Shown: piece after piece, positions 1 through 13,100 of the stretch
How positions within the stretch are numbered: the first letter of the stretch is position 1
Layout: each line of letters opens with the position of its first letter
Source of the DNA: Primula veris
Lineage: Eukaryota; Streptophyta; Magnoliopsida; Ericales; Primulaceae
Assembly: GCA_963682055.1 (NCBI GenBank)
Contig: OY821740.1
Coordinates: forward strand, 34,802,795 to 34,866,794
DNA: 64,000 bases
Direction of reading: 5' to 3'
The notes under the pieces: model-generated
Seen by the model: the letters and a program-made list of their open reading frames with translations, nothing else
The model's database searches: none
Told to the model about the DNA's origin: nothing
Position numbers and translations under genes: made by a program

Positions 1-1196
1 CATTTGATAGTTTTATAAAATTTCATATAAGTGTTTTTATGTGTGTAATTTTTGTAAATTTTAAGCGTTTATCGTAAATTTTTAAACTGTACGGACTAAA
101 TTAAAATTTTAAAACGGTTTTCATCCAAAAAAATGTAACGGTGGGTCATTAAAACAACTCAAACTATAAACTTAGGTCACTAAAACAGGATTGTAAAATT
201 TAGGTTACCAATTTTAAAATTGGCCAAAAACCAGATCAATAAAGTATAATTAAGCCTAATAGTATCAGTGTATCTCTTGAGTCCTGGGCACCTAATTTTT
301 TATTTGAAAAAAGGCTGAGCAAAATAAAATAAAAAAAACCACACAAGAGGTTAATATCATGGTCCATCGCAATATCTGGTATAAATGCATAGTTACATTG
401 TTGTATATCTGGACTTTTGATGTATATCCACATGCTTTCGACGAAGCTTAGTATAGATCAGTTAATAACTAGCCCAAGGACCTTCGAGTACATCTGTACA
501 TATATGATTTTCTCTTAATATAACACATGTTTCTTCACTCGTCAGTCATAATTTTTCTCTAAAGGACCAATAGTTTTCTCGTACGAGTCGTACGTAATAA
601 CCTATATCTGCAAGTTTGCTTCAGTACTGGAATTTGTTCGATTGAATTTAAGAGAAAAGAACAATACATTTTTTTGGTTGATGAATTCATTATACGTACA
701 TACAGTTTGTTTGGTGTTTGGAAGTCCCAAAAATCCGCATCATAATAAGTTTGGCTTGAGTTGCATACTGCCGGATACTGATAATTCGTTTATTTTGTAG
801 ATCTTCAGAAGCAACTGTTAAAAATTTACATTTAAGTGTTGAAAATACTGAATAACGGTACATTGTGTTTATATCATTTGGGTTGTTAACGTTTTAACTA
901 AAACTCGAAGGGACAACTAGCCACAAACGACTCACCTAAAGCTCAAAACCCTTCACGTATAAACCATGAAATTCGGAAGGGGATTTTTTTTGCAAATAGA
1001 CAACAAATAAATACGAAAAGGGGAAAAACTATTAACTTAATCCACCATCAGAAACCCGACAAAGAAAAAAATCACTCTACGGAAGTGAATGAAAGCTTGT
1101 AAAAAAAAAAAAAAAACAGTACAGTTATATTGCATTTACATAATACGCACTTGTGGTAAGTTGCACCTTTGTACTTTCTCTTGAATTTTGGCTTCA
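1..1196. other. Downstream flank of PDR-A, no gene seen
   Basis: AT-rich sequence without a credible coding exon on either strand. It should hold the 3' UTR and polyadenylation region of the minus-strand PDR-A gene, whose stop codon is at 1197-1199. The first 250 bases contain repeated phrases about 'aaactataaacttaggtcac' and 'ttaggttacc' that look like worn repeat DNA, but I cannot assign a family. Confidence 0.5.
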
Positions 1197-4100
1197 TTAT
1201 CTGTTTTGGAAGTTAAATGATCTGATGGAGTAGACAAATGCGAACCCAAAAATCAATGATATTCCAACAACAATGAGTGCGTTAGACCCCAAAAAGTCAT
1301 GGTTAAAGTCATAATATCTTTTTAGAAATTCCTCTACTGTTTCGCCAGTTTCAATTTTGTTATCAAAATCTCCGTATTGTGAAGTAAGTAATCCCGACAA
1401 AGTCCATGCATACGGGCAAATATTATATACCCATCGCCACCAAACTGGAATTCTCTGTAATATTGTATTGAAAGAAGTTGATTAATTGTAAGCTTTTGTT
1501 TATGATTTGTGCTGAATCTAGCATACTTAAAAGCTGAGTTTTCATTGTTTTTGCCTGAATTTCTTTTAAGGTGACTGAACCAAGAAAAATTTCTGTTTCC
1601 AATAAACTGTCAGTTGATCTTACACAGAAATATTAAGTTGTGAAGATCGTAAAGGAATAAGAAAAGCTGCTTAGCTAAATATGCTGGATCGTTAGGCTTC
1701 AGAATATAAGCAAATAAGATCATTTTGGGTTTGAGAAACAAGCTGGATTCATCTAGTTTAAGAACTTGTTTGCTTGCAGCTTTTAAGAAAATAAGCTGAA
1801 CTTTTTTTTTCAAAGAAATTATGTATATCTAGCTTAAAACTACTAGATGTTCAGGCCAAGAAAAACCAGAAAAGCCTGAAATTTAAGCTAATCAACCAAA
1901 TACAATACAACTTTTAAGCACAAAACTTTAGCTTTTACGAGATGCAACGCAATAAAAAACCCAAAAGACTCGAGCATTTTCAGGCCAAAGTTAAAAATGG
2001 AAAACCACAGCTTTTAAGCTGATCTACCAGATACAATCTGGGCTTTGAAGAAAAAACGAAAAAAAATATGAATTTATTTCGGCTACCAGTAAAAGCGGCT
2101 ACCAAGAGAACTCAAGTCTTAAGGAACCAGCTTATAAGCTAAAAATCTGAAGCTAAGTTATTTCGGAAAGTCAAAAGGATGAAAACCAAAGTTGCAGAGA
2201 TGGTTAAGGAAGGAACACCAAGTATTTGTGAATTTCAGCTAAATAGCTATAAGCAGTAGTATCTTTATTTTCCACTGATTATCTGCATCTTTTGGTAGGC
2301 CAAGCTATCCTAACTTATCTTAAATATAAAATTGACTACAAAACTTCAGGATTAAGAGTTTGTTAAAGCAAAGTCTAATTGTGACTTACTGGTTTTGGGA
2401 TGATAAATCCTGAGAAAAGTGTCCATATTGAATAGAATCCACTTGAGATTACAGCAGCAATGTGTTGATTCGGGGTCATACTAACGGTCATCATGCCGAA
2501 GTATGTAAAATATAAAAAGGTGAAATACATAATAAGAAAGTAATAGAAAAACTTAGCCGATGTCCATTCATATCCCATCATAGAGTAAACTATGAGGCAA
2601 TATATTGTAGTTTGTGCTAAAACATATGGTAGCTCAATTAAAATCTGCAAAATGAAAAGTTCGTTGAAAAAATGTTAATATGCTGCCGGAAAACAACTAG
2701 AAGTTACATATAGTTATTATTTTAACTACATCTTATAAAAGAAAATGAGTTCATGAATACAGAAATATTTTAATCTACTTGGCTGGCTATGGAATACTTT
2801 GAGGGAATACTCGGCTATAATTCTTATTTATGGCTCTGGTGTTACATTAACATTGCAATGAAGAAGAAGATGAAAATTTTGAACTTTGCTATCTGTAAAA
2901 TTGGTGAGTAATAAAAAATACTTTTTTCCGTTTCTAATGATTTGCATCCGCAAACTTAACAGAGTTGATGGGTTGCTACAGATGGCGTTGTGGCCCAGCA
3001 CAGTAACATATTCCGATAGGTAGGAATTGAAATATGCTACATGACATAGTTTTTAAAAGAACCCACACAGGTAGGGGGTAACTAGGTGAAGACTGAAGGT
3101 TCCCTCCATTTCCATAGAAATTGTCGGGATTTAAAGATTTTATCAATATTTTAGTTAAAATCGTCTTCTCTTTGCTTTCCTGTTTCTGCTGCTAAGACAT
3201 TGCCAACCACAGGAGTGAACTATAGTGTAAGGTCCACAGTTCATCAAGTGTAAAGACTAACGAGTCTTTAGCATAAAAATTCAGAGAATAATACTAGTAA
3301 TTACCTGTCCTAATGCATATGGTACAGCCGAGTACATTCCAGCTGCTCTTTCTCGGTAAAATACGGTCCTTCCTGTATCGACCACTGGTTGTACCGAAGA
3401 AGCGGTTTGAGTGCCAAGAAGCACGACAGTTAGAAATACTAAACCCATAGCGTTGAATAAATCTTGTGTCTTTTCTCTGAATAAAAAAAATATTTGAGTC
3501 AGTATAGGAAGGAACTTGTTTGGTCCTTGCTTTTAAACGCTTCTTTTGGCTTATAATTTATATTTTCTTCCAGACCGAAAACATTTTCTAAAATTGTGAA
3601 GTACAGATATAAATTCAATCTATTTTTTCCTTAGGTTTATTAAATGCTGAAGGCTTGTTTTGTTGTACCTTTCAAGCAACAGAGCAAATGGTGGAGCTTA
3701 AAACCTGCAAATGAACAAGGTCTAAAAGTTTTCACTTGGCTGACCAACTTAAAGCAGGGTTTCCTTTTTTGTTTTTGGTGTTATTTTAGGTTTTTTGCCT
3801 GAAAATAGGCTACTTGTCTCAGTATCAAACAAGTCATTTTTAAGAGTTGCAGCAAAGCAATAGAATGAATTCCAAATATGAGAGTCTAATAAGCACGGCT
3901 TGCCAACATACTTTTTCGAACCAAGACTGTGAAAAATAGTTCCCAATGAAAGAGCAATAATGGCCGTGAACAAGAGTCTCACAGCAGAATAAGACGGGTT
4001 TCGCCAATACGATAAATGCTGCTTCCATAGACACGCCATACATTGGGTGAATAAAGACTGTGAATACTGCGTGGGGAAGTGCAGATCTTGAGACCCTGGA

Positions 4101-7100
4101 CGAGGTTTACTGAGTTCCCTAATCAATTCTTTGTTTCTCCTGATTTAGTTCAAAAAAAAATGTTAACATGCTGATTAATTTGTCAAAGTCGTGCACTACC
4201 ATCTTATTAGAATGTAAAAAATTTGAGAAGATGCGAATTATGTAACTGTATTTAGTATCTGTATCACTAACATGCCTCCTACTTCTGTCATATCTTGATC
4301 CAAAAAAATGCAACTCCATTTTCTAATTGAGAAGCGTTTAAGACTTGATCATGGTACTCTGAGTCTAAGTACTCTGATACCGCATTAAGTGATTCGTGCT
4401 TGAACCTATTATTTCTCGGTATAAGTGTAATCAAGCGTTGGTGTTTAGGTTGGTTGATACTTGATAGGCTAGCAAGATAAAAAAAACTGAAAATGACCTT
4501 GCTTTAGTTCATTTATATATCGTACAAAATAATTTATTTGGAAAACAAAGATAACAACGTTTAAACTCTTCTTCAAACAGATTCGCAAATTACGTAGTCT
4601 AGTGTGTTTCTAAATCAACAATTAGGGCTTAATCAGCTGCAACTGATGTTTGAGTTGGAAAAAAGCTGGCTTCATCTAACTTAAATCATTTGGCTTATTA
4701 GACCTGGGCTCATTAGTTGTAGGTACTTTCAATAAAAAATTTGTTCATAGATCACTACTCTCATAATATTTTTAAGTTTAATGTCATCTTACAAGTGATA
4801 ATTTTTTTTTATTATTTTCGTAACTTTTTGATATCTTTTTTTTTTTTACTTAATAATTCAAACAAACACTAAAGAGTTAAAAAAACAGTTTTTAAGTTAT
4901 TTTTTTACACTTTGATATCTTTCTCATGTAGATTATAATGTTTTTTTTTTAAGGTTAAAAACAACTTTTAACCTCTCCTTTATTGGGCCGGGTGACTGAA
5001 ACTTAAAAAAGTTTCGACCCAACACCTCCATTTAAAAAATCTTGTAAAATGTGAGTATGACTCGACTTAACCAATTAGCTCTATAATACTGCATAATAAA
5101 TACACTGCAGATTATCAGCAAAAGAAAAAAAATAAATAAGCTGAGTTTAAAAGCTGTAACCAAAAACCATGACGACCATAACCAAAATAGTGCCTAACCA
5201 TCAAGCGAAGTTTGACTGTGACACATCGTCAAATAATCTTGACGAGTATAAAAAAAAAAGCCTTTGTCTCGATAAAGAAATTCGATATACCTATATAACT
5301 CTGAGTTCTTGTATAACTGAGCATAATCAACCCCCACGATATCTTCTTGGCCTTCCGAAGTCACCTCTAACATCCAAGTAGCAGGATTGTAACCATCTTT
5401 AATTTTACTAACCCCATTGATGATCTAATCAAAGAAATATAAAAACAAAATTACTAAGAAGATGGCAATGTAGATACAAAAGAAAATACTGTATATAACA
5501 TGGATTTATTGAGTCGCAGCTTTTAAGGAAGTTTACTTGTCTTTGTGCTTACTGGTACATTTCCAGGCAGCTTAAATTTGACCTTATTGATTCTCTTGTC
5601 TCAAGATACAACAGATTTAAGCTGAATAAATTCCGGTTTTCAGTCCCAAAAATAGAACTTACTTTATTAAAGGACGCAAATATCTTACCTCAAAGTATCT
5701 GATCAGGTGGCAAGAGTGGCGACCTATGGGACCTACATATATTTCTTCACCTCCTCGTTTCAAAAGAAACAGCTGCAGCTCGGGAACACAATTCCGTTAG
5801 CGCCAATATTTTTGGGCAATAAAGATTTTCTCACAACGTCTAAAATCTAGATAATATTTCACACATCAACAATTTTACATGCAGAAGCTAGAAAGAAGAA
5901 AAGAAGCAAACTTATTTCGTTTCTGTCAGATAAAATTAAGAAATGTGGAGTATGGTCATGAGTTTCAAAATTGTGAACCTAAAATGACATATATATATAT
6001 AACTCAATGAAGTATGTACTTCAGTGTTTACCTCATCAAAGGCATCAAATATGTCGATACTGGGTTGATGGATAGTGCATACAACTGTCCGTCCGGTATC
6101 CACAGTGTTTCTCACTGTTCTCATAACTATAGCTGCGGCTCTAGCGTCGAGTCCCGAGGTTGGCTCATCCATGAATATTATCGACGGATTAGCTACAAGC
6201 TCGACTGCTATTGTGAGCCTTTTACGTTGTTCGGTTGAAAGACCGTTGACACCTGGCAACCCTACAAGTGCTCCTTTATGTGGGGTCAGCTCAACGAGCT
6301 CCATCACCTCGTCTACAAAAATCTACAACACATTACTCTGTTAAGTTGGTTCAGTTCTACTTCTATTAGAATATCAAATTGACCAGGAAAAATAAATTGT
6401 TTTCAAACTAAGATAAGAGTGTGTTTGGCTGTACGATTAAAGAAAATAAGCTGGTTCTTTAAAAAAAAAGAAGGATTACTTGAGAGACCGAGACTGAGAA
6501 AAACCTTGGTTCAAATGGTTTAAAAAACCTAGGCTTTTGTGACCCGGAAATCAGAAAAGTCCAGCTTTAAGATGGCTAACAAAACTTGGTAAGTAGAAAG
6601 CAAAAACCTGAGCGTGAGAGCTGGTGATCCAAACAACAACACAAGCATTATTTATTATTTTGTCTAACTATAGTTTTAGTGATTGAAAACAAACACTGTG
6701 TAAGTTTCCGAGATCGGATGATTTCCAGAGGATAATTATACAAAGAGAAACTACGATCCGCTCCTATTTCTCTACCTATGCCTCCGATAAACATAATATT
6801 ATTTTCTCTCCCTTCTACATTATTCAATTCAGAATTAGATTTTTTTTTAAAAACTGGACAGTACCTTTCTGGTAGCCGCATCAATATCAGGACTTAACCG
6901 AAGCCAAGCAGAAAACTGCAAAGACTCATAAACCGTGACGTTAGGGGAATGAATATCCGTTTGCTCACAATATCCCGATACACGAGCAAACGTCTCTTGT
7001 TTCTTGGGGTACCCTGATATTGTAATTGATCCTTCAATATATCCTCCGGTTTTTCTACCGGCCAAAACATCCATAAGAGTTGTTTTACCGGCCCCACTAA

Positions 7101-10100
7101 CACCCATCAGAGCAGTAAGGACACCTGGCCGAAAAGCACCACTGTTACCTTTCAAAAGTAGTAGCCGCTCTTCAGTTATACCCTGAGCCTGCATTGCCTG
7201 AAATTGAATTTTCTTCCAACTTAATCACCGTCATCATCAAACTATACATTTATTCCTAAAATTTTGGGTCGCTTATATGAAATCATAGAAACCATTTTTT
7301 TCGCAACAATTAATTTTCTTCCACTATTTGTTTCTATCCATGCTTTTATTCTTTAAATCTATTCTAGGTAATCACATGATCCTTTGTTTTACTAGGGTCT
7401 CATTTAGGTCTATGGTTGCTAAATAAATGTATAATTTATGATAAACAACACTTTTATTGCTATGTACGGTTTCATCTTTTAAGTAGATAGCTGGATCATT
7501 TGACGCCCAAAAAAAATTCGGTTAGTCCAACTTTATAGTGGTCAAGACAAATGCGCTATGGAATATACGCAGCTAACAAAAGTAACAAAAATGCACGAGG
7601 CTAAAAGCAACAGCCAAACAAGTCCGTATATTCATATGTTTTCTTTGCCCCTTGCAGAAGAACAGGGTAAAGTGGTGTTGTTGATCCTTTTTTTTAGGTC
7701 CTTGAAAATTCGCACGTGTAATAACGTAAATACGCATATTCAATGGGTATATATGTATGTTTTAGATTGTATTCACGGTTATAACAACTGGAATCTCCCA
7801 AACCTTTGTTTTGGAACGTTATTACACTAGTTATCAAAGTTTATATGTTCATGATTCCATATTGCGTGTCTTGTTACAAACATGAGAACTTTAAAACTAG
7901 GTTATGACTAAAATGTACCTGCGGCTTATCGACAGAATATTTGATCTCATCAAAAGTAATGCAAAGCGGTTCAAACGGTAGCGACATACCACGCATGCTA
8001 TTCCGGTTAGCTTGACTAAAACTCTCTCTTCTTGAAAGCGTCGATGATTTGTTTCTCCGCATACTTGTTTGTCGTTCTGCATAAGTATGAGACAAAAAGC
8101 TCTAAACTGGAAATTAACTAGGTACTAGGTAGTGATAGCAGGGTGGCACAATTCCCACATAATTATGGAAGTTTCATTTTACATTACGATTTTAAGTATA
8201 TCATGTGAAATACACCCCCTGATTCTTTTACTTGGTACTTTTTTATTTGAATTCCCGCACCTGCCGAAAATTAAACTCCGGTCCCTCCTGCCGTGAATAT
8301 CTAGATAGCTAGTGTCGTTAGGGTGCGATGGGAAGACATTCTTATAAGAGCACCCAAGTCTGTATCCTTAAAACTTTCACAGGTTTTTGTTTTTTTAATT
8401 CTCGGCCTTTTCCCATATTTTTTGGTTTTCTTCGGAATTTCTTTTTATATATTTCTTTCGTTACTTCCCCATGCTTTTGGCTTTTTCCTAGTTTTTTGCG
8501 TTTTTCTGATATTGCTGTTTTTATTTTCATTTTTCTGTTTTTTTGGCTGCTTTTTTTTTAGTCAAAGCCAGAGACCGGACATCCGAGACGAATCTATATA
8601 GAGGCGAGGGTGTGCAAGTGCCTACCTGGTTTGGGAGAAATTTTTTTCTTTTTATTTCGTCTTCTTAATTTTTAAGCATTTATTTGTAAAAATAGTTATT
8701 CAATATATAAAACTAAATGCGTATTATTACAATACTACTTCTTGGTATAGTAGAAAAGTATTTAATTACTTATAAATAGTTCTAAGTAATCTTGTGCGAC
8801 ACTCACTTAATTTCTTTTTTTATTTTATTATTATCGTGAGTTTTTTTTCAATGTTACTCCTTATTCATACATTTTTCTAATTAAAAACCGAAAAGTAGTC
8901 ATTGCTTTTAACTTGTTAGACTTCATTTCAATATTTTTAAATTTTATTTTGACTTTAGTTTTGGATCCAATAAAAGTTTGACCAATACTATTAATCTGAC
9001 TTCGGCGTTTATTGTTGTTTACCAAAAATTTAAAAATACATTAAAAAAAATTAAAAATCCAGAAATTAAAATAAATTAGAAAATTTGGAAAAAAAATCCA
9101 AAAAAATATATTTTAAAGAAAATTTCAAAATTTCAAAAAAAAAATACAATTTTTTTTAATAATCTAATATAATTTTTTGACAATTTAATACAAATTTTTG
9201 TCAATCCAAAAAGTAGAGAGACCGAGTCGCCGGAGCTCCGGTCAAGTCGTGGTGGCGGTGATGGGTGTTATTCTAGAGAGAGAAAGTGTTATGGGTTAAT
9301 GTTTCAAAACATAATTTGGACTCTTTAGACCAACTACATTGGACCACATATATACATCACATTTTAGTGTCACCTGTTAGCTATGAGATGATATTTTAGT
9401 CATATCAGATTTGATAACACACTCATTAAATATCATGTTGACAATCACTTGTTAAGTTTTGTGATAAAGTTAGCAAACACATATGAGGTGACAATCAATT
9501 TATCATTTAGTTATATTTCAAATTGTTTAATAATCATAGTTTTCACTTATCACATTAAATAGTATAAATATATTAATAAAATATACACCAAAATTATTTA
9601 GTCTAATATACAAAAAAAAAATGCAATTTAAAGTTAGTTTGTATGAATGTAAGTTAATGAGTGTTTTTTTTATTATTTGGCAATGTTTAGCTATCCAAAT
9701 TTATCAAGTGTATGCTCCATTTAATATGTTTGAAAAGGTACCACATCCCGATTAAAAATATTTTTGAAAAGATACTGTCCCAATTAAAAATAAAAGTGAT
9801 ACTGAAATTTAATAAGTACTTCATCCGTTCCCATTTAATTGTTCATTACGAAACTACGTGCAATTTTGACCGGTTTATAACTTGTATCAAAATTGTCAAA
9901 ATAATTTTTTTTTAAATCTAATCATAAAATTTAACATTTGAACTATATGATCAACTTTTGAAAATTTTTATTCCGACAATTTTAATAAAAGTTATTGTCT
10001 GGTAAAAATTGCATGTAGTTTCGTAATGGACAATTAAATGGAAACGGAGTGAGTAGCCCTCCTATTAATCATTTAATCATTTGATGAACAGTTTTGGGTT

Positions 10101-13100
10101 GATAACCAAAGCTTAAAGACGGATTGCGAAAAGGTGCCAAAACAAAACCGGCCTTCTCTCTATCATGATTCATGTCATTATATACGAAGCAATTTTAAAA
10201 CTTATGTGCGAGAAATTGAAAATTGGAAAGTATAACATAATATGAATAAGAGAAATGATAGGAAACGTGCAAAATTTATGTAGAGTTAAATTATTAAAAT
10301 GGTAAATATTATATCAACCCAAACTTTGAAGAAATGTTTAAAGTAGGAGACTAGCTTATGCGGTTGTTCTAATTATCCGTTTTTTTTAATGTTTTTTTTT
10401 AATACATATTCTACCATGATATTTCTATTTTAGTCTCTATTTATGTTTTTTTCTTTCTATTCTAGTCACTGCTCTATGGACTATGATTGATATTTACTAG
10501 TTGAGAAATTAATGTAATATTTGTATAAATTATCAAAAAATGTGTTAACAGTATGAGAAATTAAGATAATGGTCTCGTTTGGTCGCGTCTTTTATGTTCA
10601 AAAGTATACTTTTTGTAAGTGGGTTGAAAAATATACCTTTCTGTTTACTTTTTAGTAAGTAAATGCTGTTTGGTGAACACCGTAAAAGTATACTTTTCAT
10701 TAAAAATGTTGTTTGGTAAAATATGTTTACTTTTAATTTTTGAGTGAAAATAAATTGTTTATTCAAATAATGCACAATAGGTACCACTTTTGAACTTATA
10801 TATACCTCATAAGTTCATATTCCCTATAGGTATTACTTTTTAATTATTTACTTTATTTACCAAAACGCCATATACATATTTCATAAAAAATGGAAAAAAA
10901 ACACATAAAATTATATAAAATAAAAAAAATCTCAAAATAAATGAACAAAAAATGAAAAAAAAAAAAAATGAAAAAAAAATTACAAAAATTATAAAAAATC
11001 ACAAAAATCACAAAATATTAAAAAAAATAAAAAATTTATAAAAAATGAAAAAAAATCACAAAAATGAAAAAAAAATAAAAAAATCACAAAAAAATTATAA
11101 AAAATGAAAAAATCACAAAAAATCATAAAATTTTAAAAAAATTACAAAAAAAATTACAAAATTACAAAAAAAAATTTAGTTTTTTTTAATTTTTTGTATT
11201 TTTTATAAGTTTTTGTGATTTTATATATTTTTTTTGATTTTTCGGTATAAAAAGTGTTATATTGACAAAAAAAATTATATATATATATTTTTAATTTTTT
11301 TTAAAAGTTTGTGATTTTTTTCATTTTTTGTGATTTTTTGTAATTTTTTAAATTTTTTATAATTTTTATAATTTTTTTGTGATTTTTGTATTTTTTTAAT
11401 AATTTTTGGTGATTTTTGGTGATTTTTTTATAATTTTTGGTGATTTTTTATAATTTTTTATAATTTTTTGTTTTTTTTTTTGTTTTTTTTTATATTTTTT
11501 GTGATTAAAGATTTTATTATTTAAAGATTAAAAATTGCAAAATTAGGAAAATATAATGATGATAGGAATTAGGTTTTGAACTGTATTTTAAAAGCACATT
11601 CAGATTAAAAGCTACTTAAAAGTATCATCAAAAGTAAAAGTATTATCAAACTTACTTTTAAAAAGTATCATCAAACTTACTTTTAAAAAGTCTACTTGTA
11701 GACATTTAATTTTCACTAAAAGTATATTTATGAGATGACATCCAAACAAACTAATATAAGTAAAAGTAAAAGTAAAGCCAAAAATATACTTAATGGTTTA
11801 CTTTTTAAAAGTAAACTTAAAAAATTGACAGCCAAACAACATTATGTATAAGTAAAAGTAAAAGTAAAAGTATTTTACTTTTGGTGCCAACCAAACAAGG
11901 CCAATATGTGTACCATACGAGTTGCTGATTGTTGTTTTCTTGGGATTACTTTTTTTTTTTTTTGGTTTGAATTCCCGCATCCTCATAAGTAAGACCTCGT
12001 CTTGCCAGTGGCCATATATGGAAACCAGAAACCAGGGGGGAAAATAAAAGCAAGAGTAATAGACAATCGACAAACCTGAAGGGCTATTTCTACTTGGTGA
12101 TGTTTCGACAGAACCTCTTATACTAGAAGCATTTTCCTCACCCTCATTATCTTCAGAAAAATTTGCCTGAGGCTTATCCTTCGCTGCATTAGTATGACAA
12201 AATGGTTTCAAAACTTGGCACTGTTCCCAAATCATCTATGTTTTCGCAAAAACCGATTAATCCGTTTCAATGTTTGTACTTACAGTTTAGATACGTTAGA
12301 GCCACACTGTAAAGGACGTTTGACGAGAAGGCATAAATAAGCAAAGCTCCTGTGCCAATCCAGTACCATTTTTCTTCGGTAAATAATCCGCGACTCTTTA
12401 GAATCATTTCTCCTAAACCTTGATTCGTATTAGAATCTACCTGTAAAGCCCAAGATTTCATTAATGACAATCTAGGCATTTAGTCACCTTCGTTTTCGAA
12501 AATTATGTGCTTGTTCCGTTGCAGCTTGAAAGCTTATTTTATTTATCTTCTACCTTATAAGGTGCCGTGCATTTGCTTATCTGGTTGGCTATCTTGAAAA
12601 AGAGAAATTATGGGTTTATGGCCTGAAAAATCTAAAAGATTTGAGCAATATTACCCAAGTTATTTCTTAGTTCAAATAGGCAAGTGTATTTTCTTGAAAA
12701 AGGCAACCTGACAAAACCTACGTGGTTACTTCAGTATTTTTTTCTTTGTTTCAAAAAGCTTGTTCAATTTCGCGAAAAGAAATATTTTGATGAAAATTTC
12801 ATAGAATTTATATTTTCTAAAAGAAACCTATTTTTAGTAAAGCTCTTGAAGAAATAATTTAGTTACGCTTTCACGTTTTATAACACTAGTATGTCTTCAA
12901 ATCAGTCTCGTAAGCTCACTTTTTTCCAACTGTGGCCAAGGAATTCATTAACTGTGATTGCATTTTGTGCATACATCAGAGGCGAGGTCCAGTATCCCCA
13001 TATCAACCAGCTCGCAATATAGTCTAAAAAAACAAGGGTTTAAAAATTGATTAGCTGATATCAAGTATAAGAAACTAAAAGGACAATTGGCAAGTCAGTA

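Larger units (their letters stand above)
8077..12075 (-). other. Expanded intron 15 of PDR-A (about 4.0 kb) with nested insertions
   Basis: The intron splits the linker between the two transporter halves. In PDR-B the equivalent intron is only 85 bp (30507-30423). The extra DNA holds a T-rich tract (about 8380-8560), an A-rich stretch (about 9020-9180), a 235-bp Stowaway-like MITE (9819-10053) and a 1.3-kb foldback element (10571-11902). The splice sites and the flanking reading frame are intact, so removal of the whole intron restores a normal protein. Confidence 0.85.

Noticed and set aside
6075..6344. Plus-strand frame opposite the second nucleotide-binding domain of PDR-A (and the same opposite PDR-B, 28379-28639)
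   Set aside because: Antisense shadow of a conserved coding exon. The similarity between the two copies is explained entirely by the sense-strand conservation.
8323..8601. Plus-strand open frame rich in Phe and Leu within PDR-A intron 15
   Set aside because: It is a translation of a T-rich tract, has parallel open frames on both strands, and matches no protein pattern.
8077..12075. PDR-A as a pseudogene broken by a transposon insertion
   Set aside because: The insertion lies wholly within an intron; both splice sites and the phase are intact and the predicted protein is full length.
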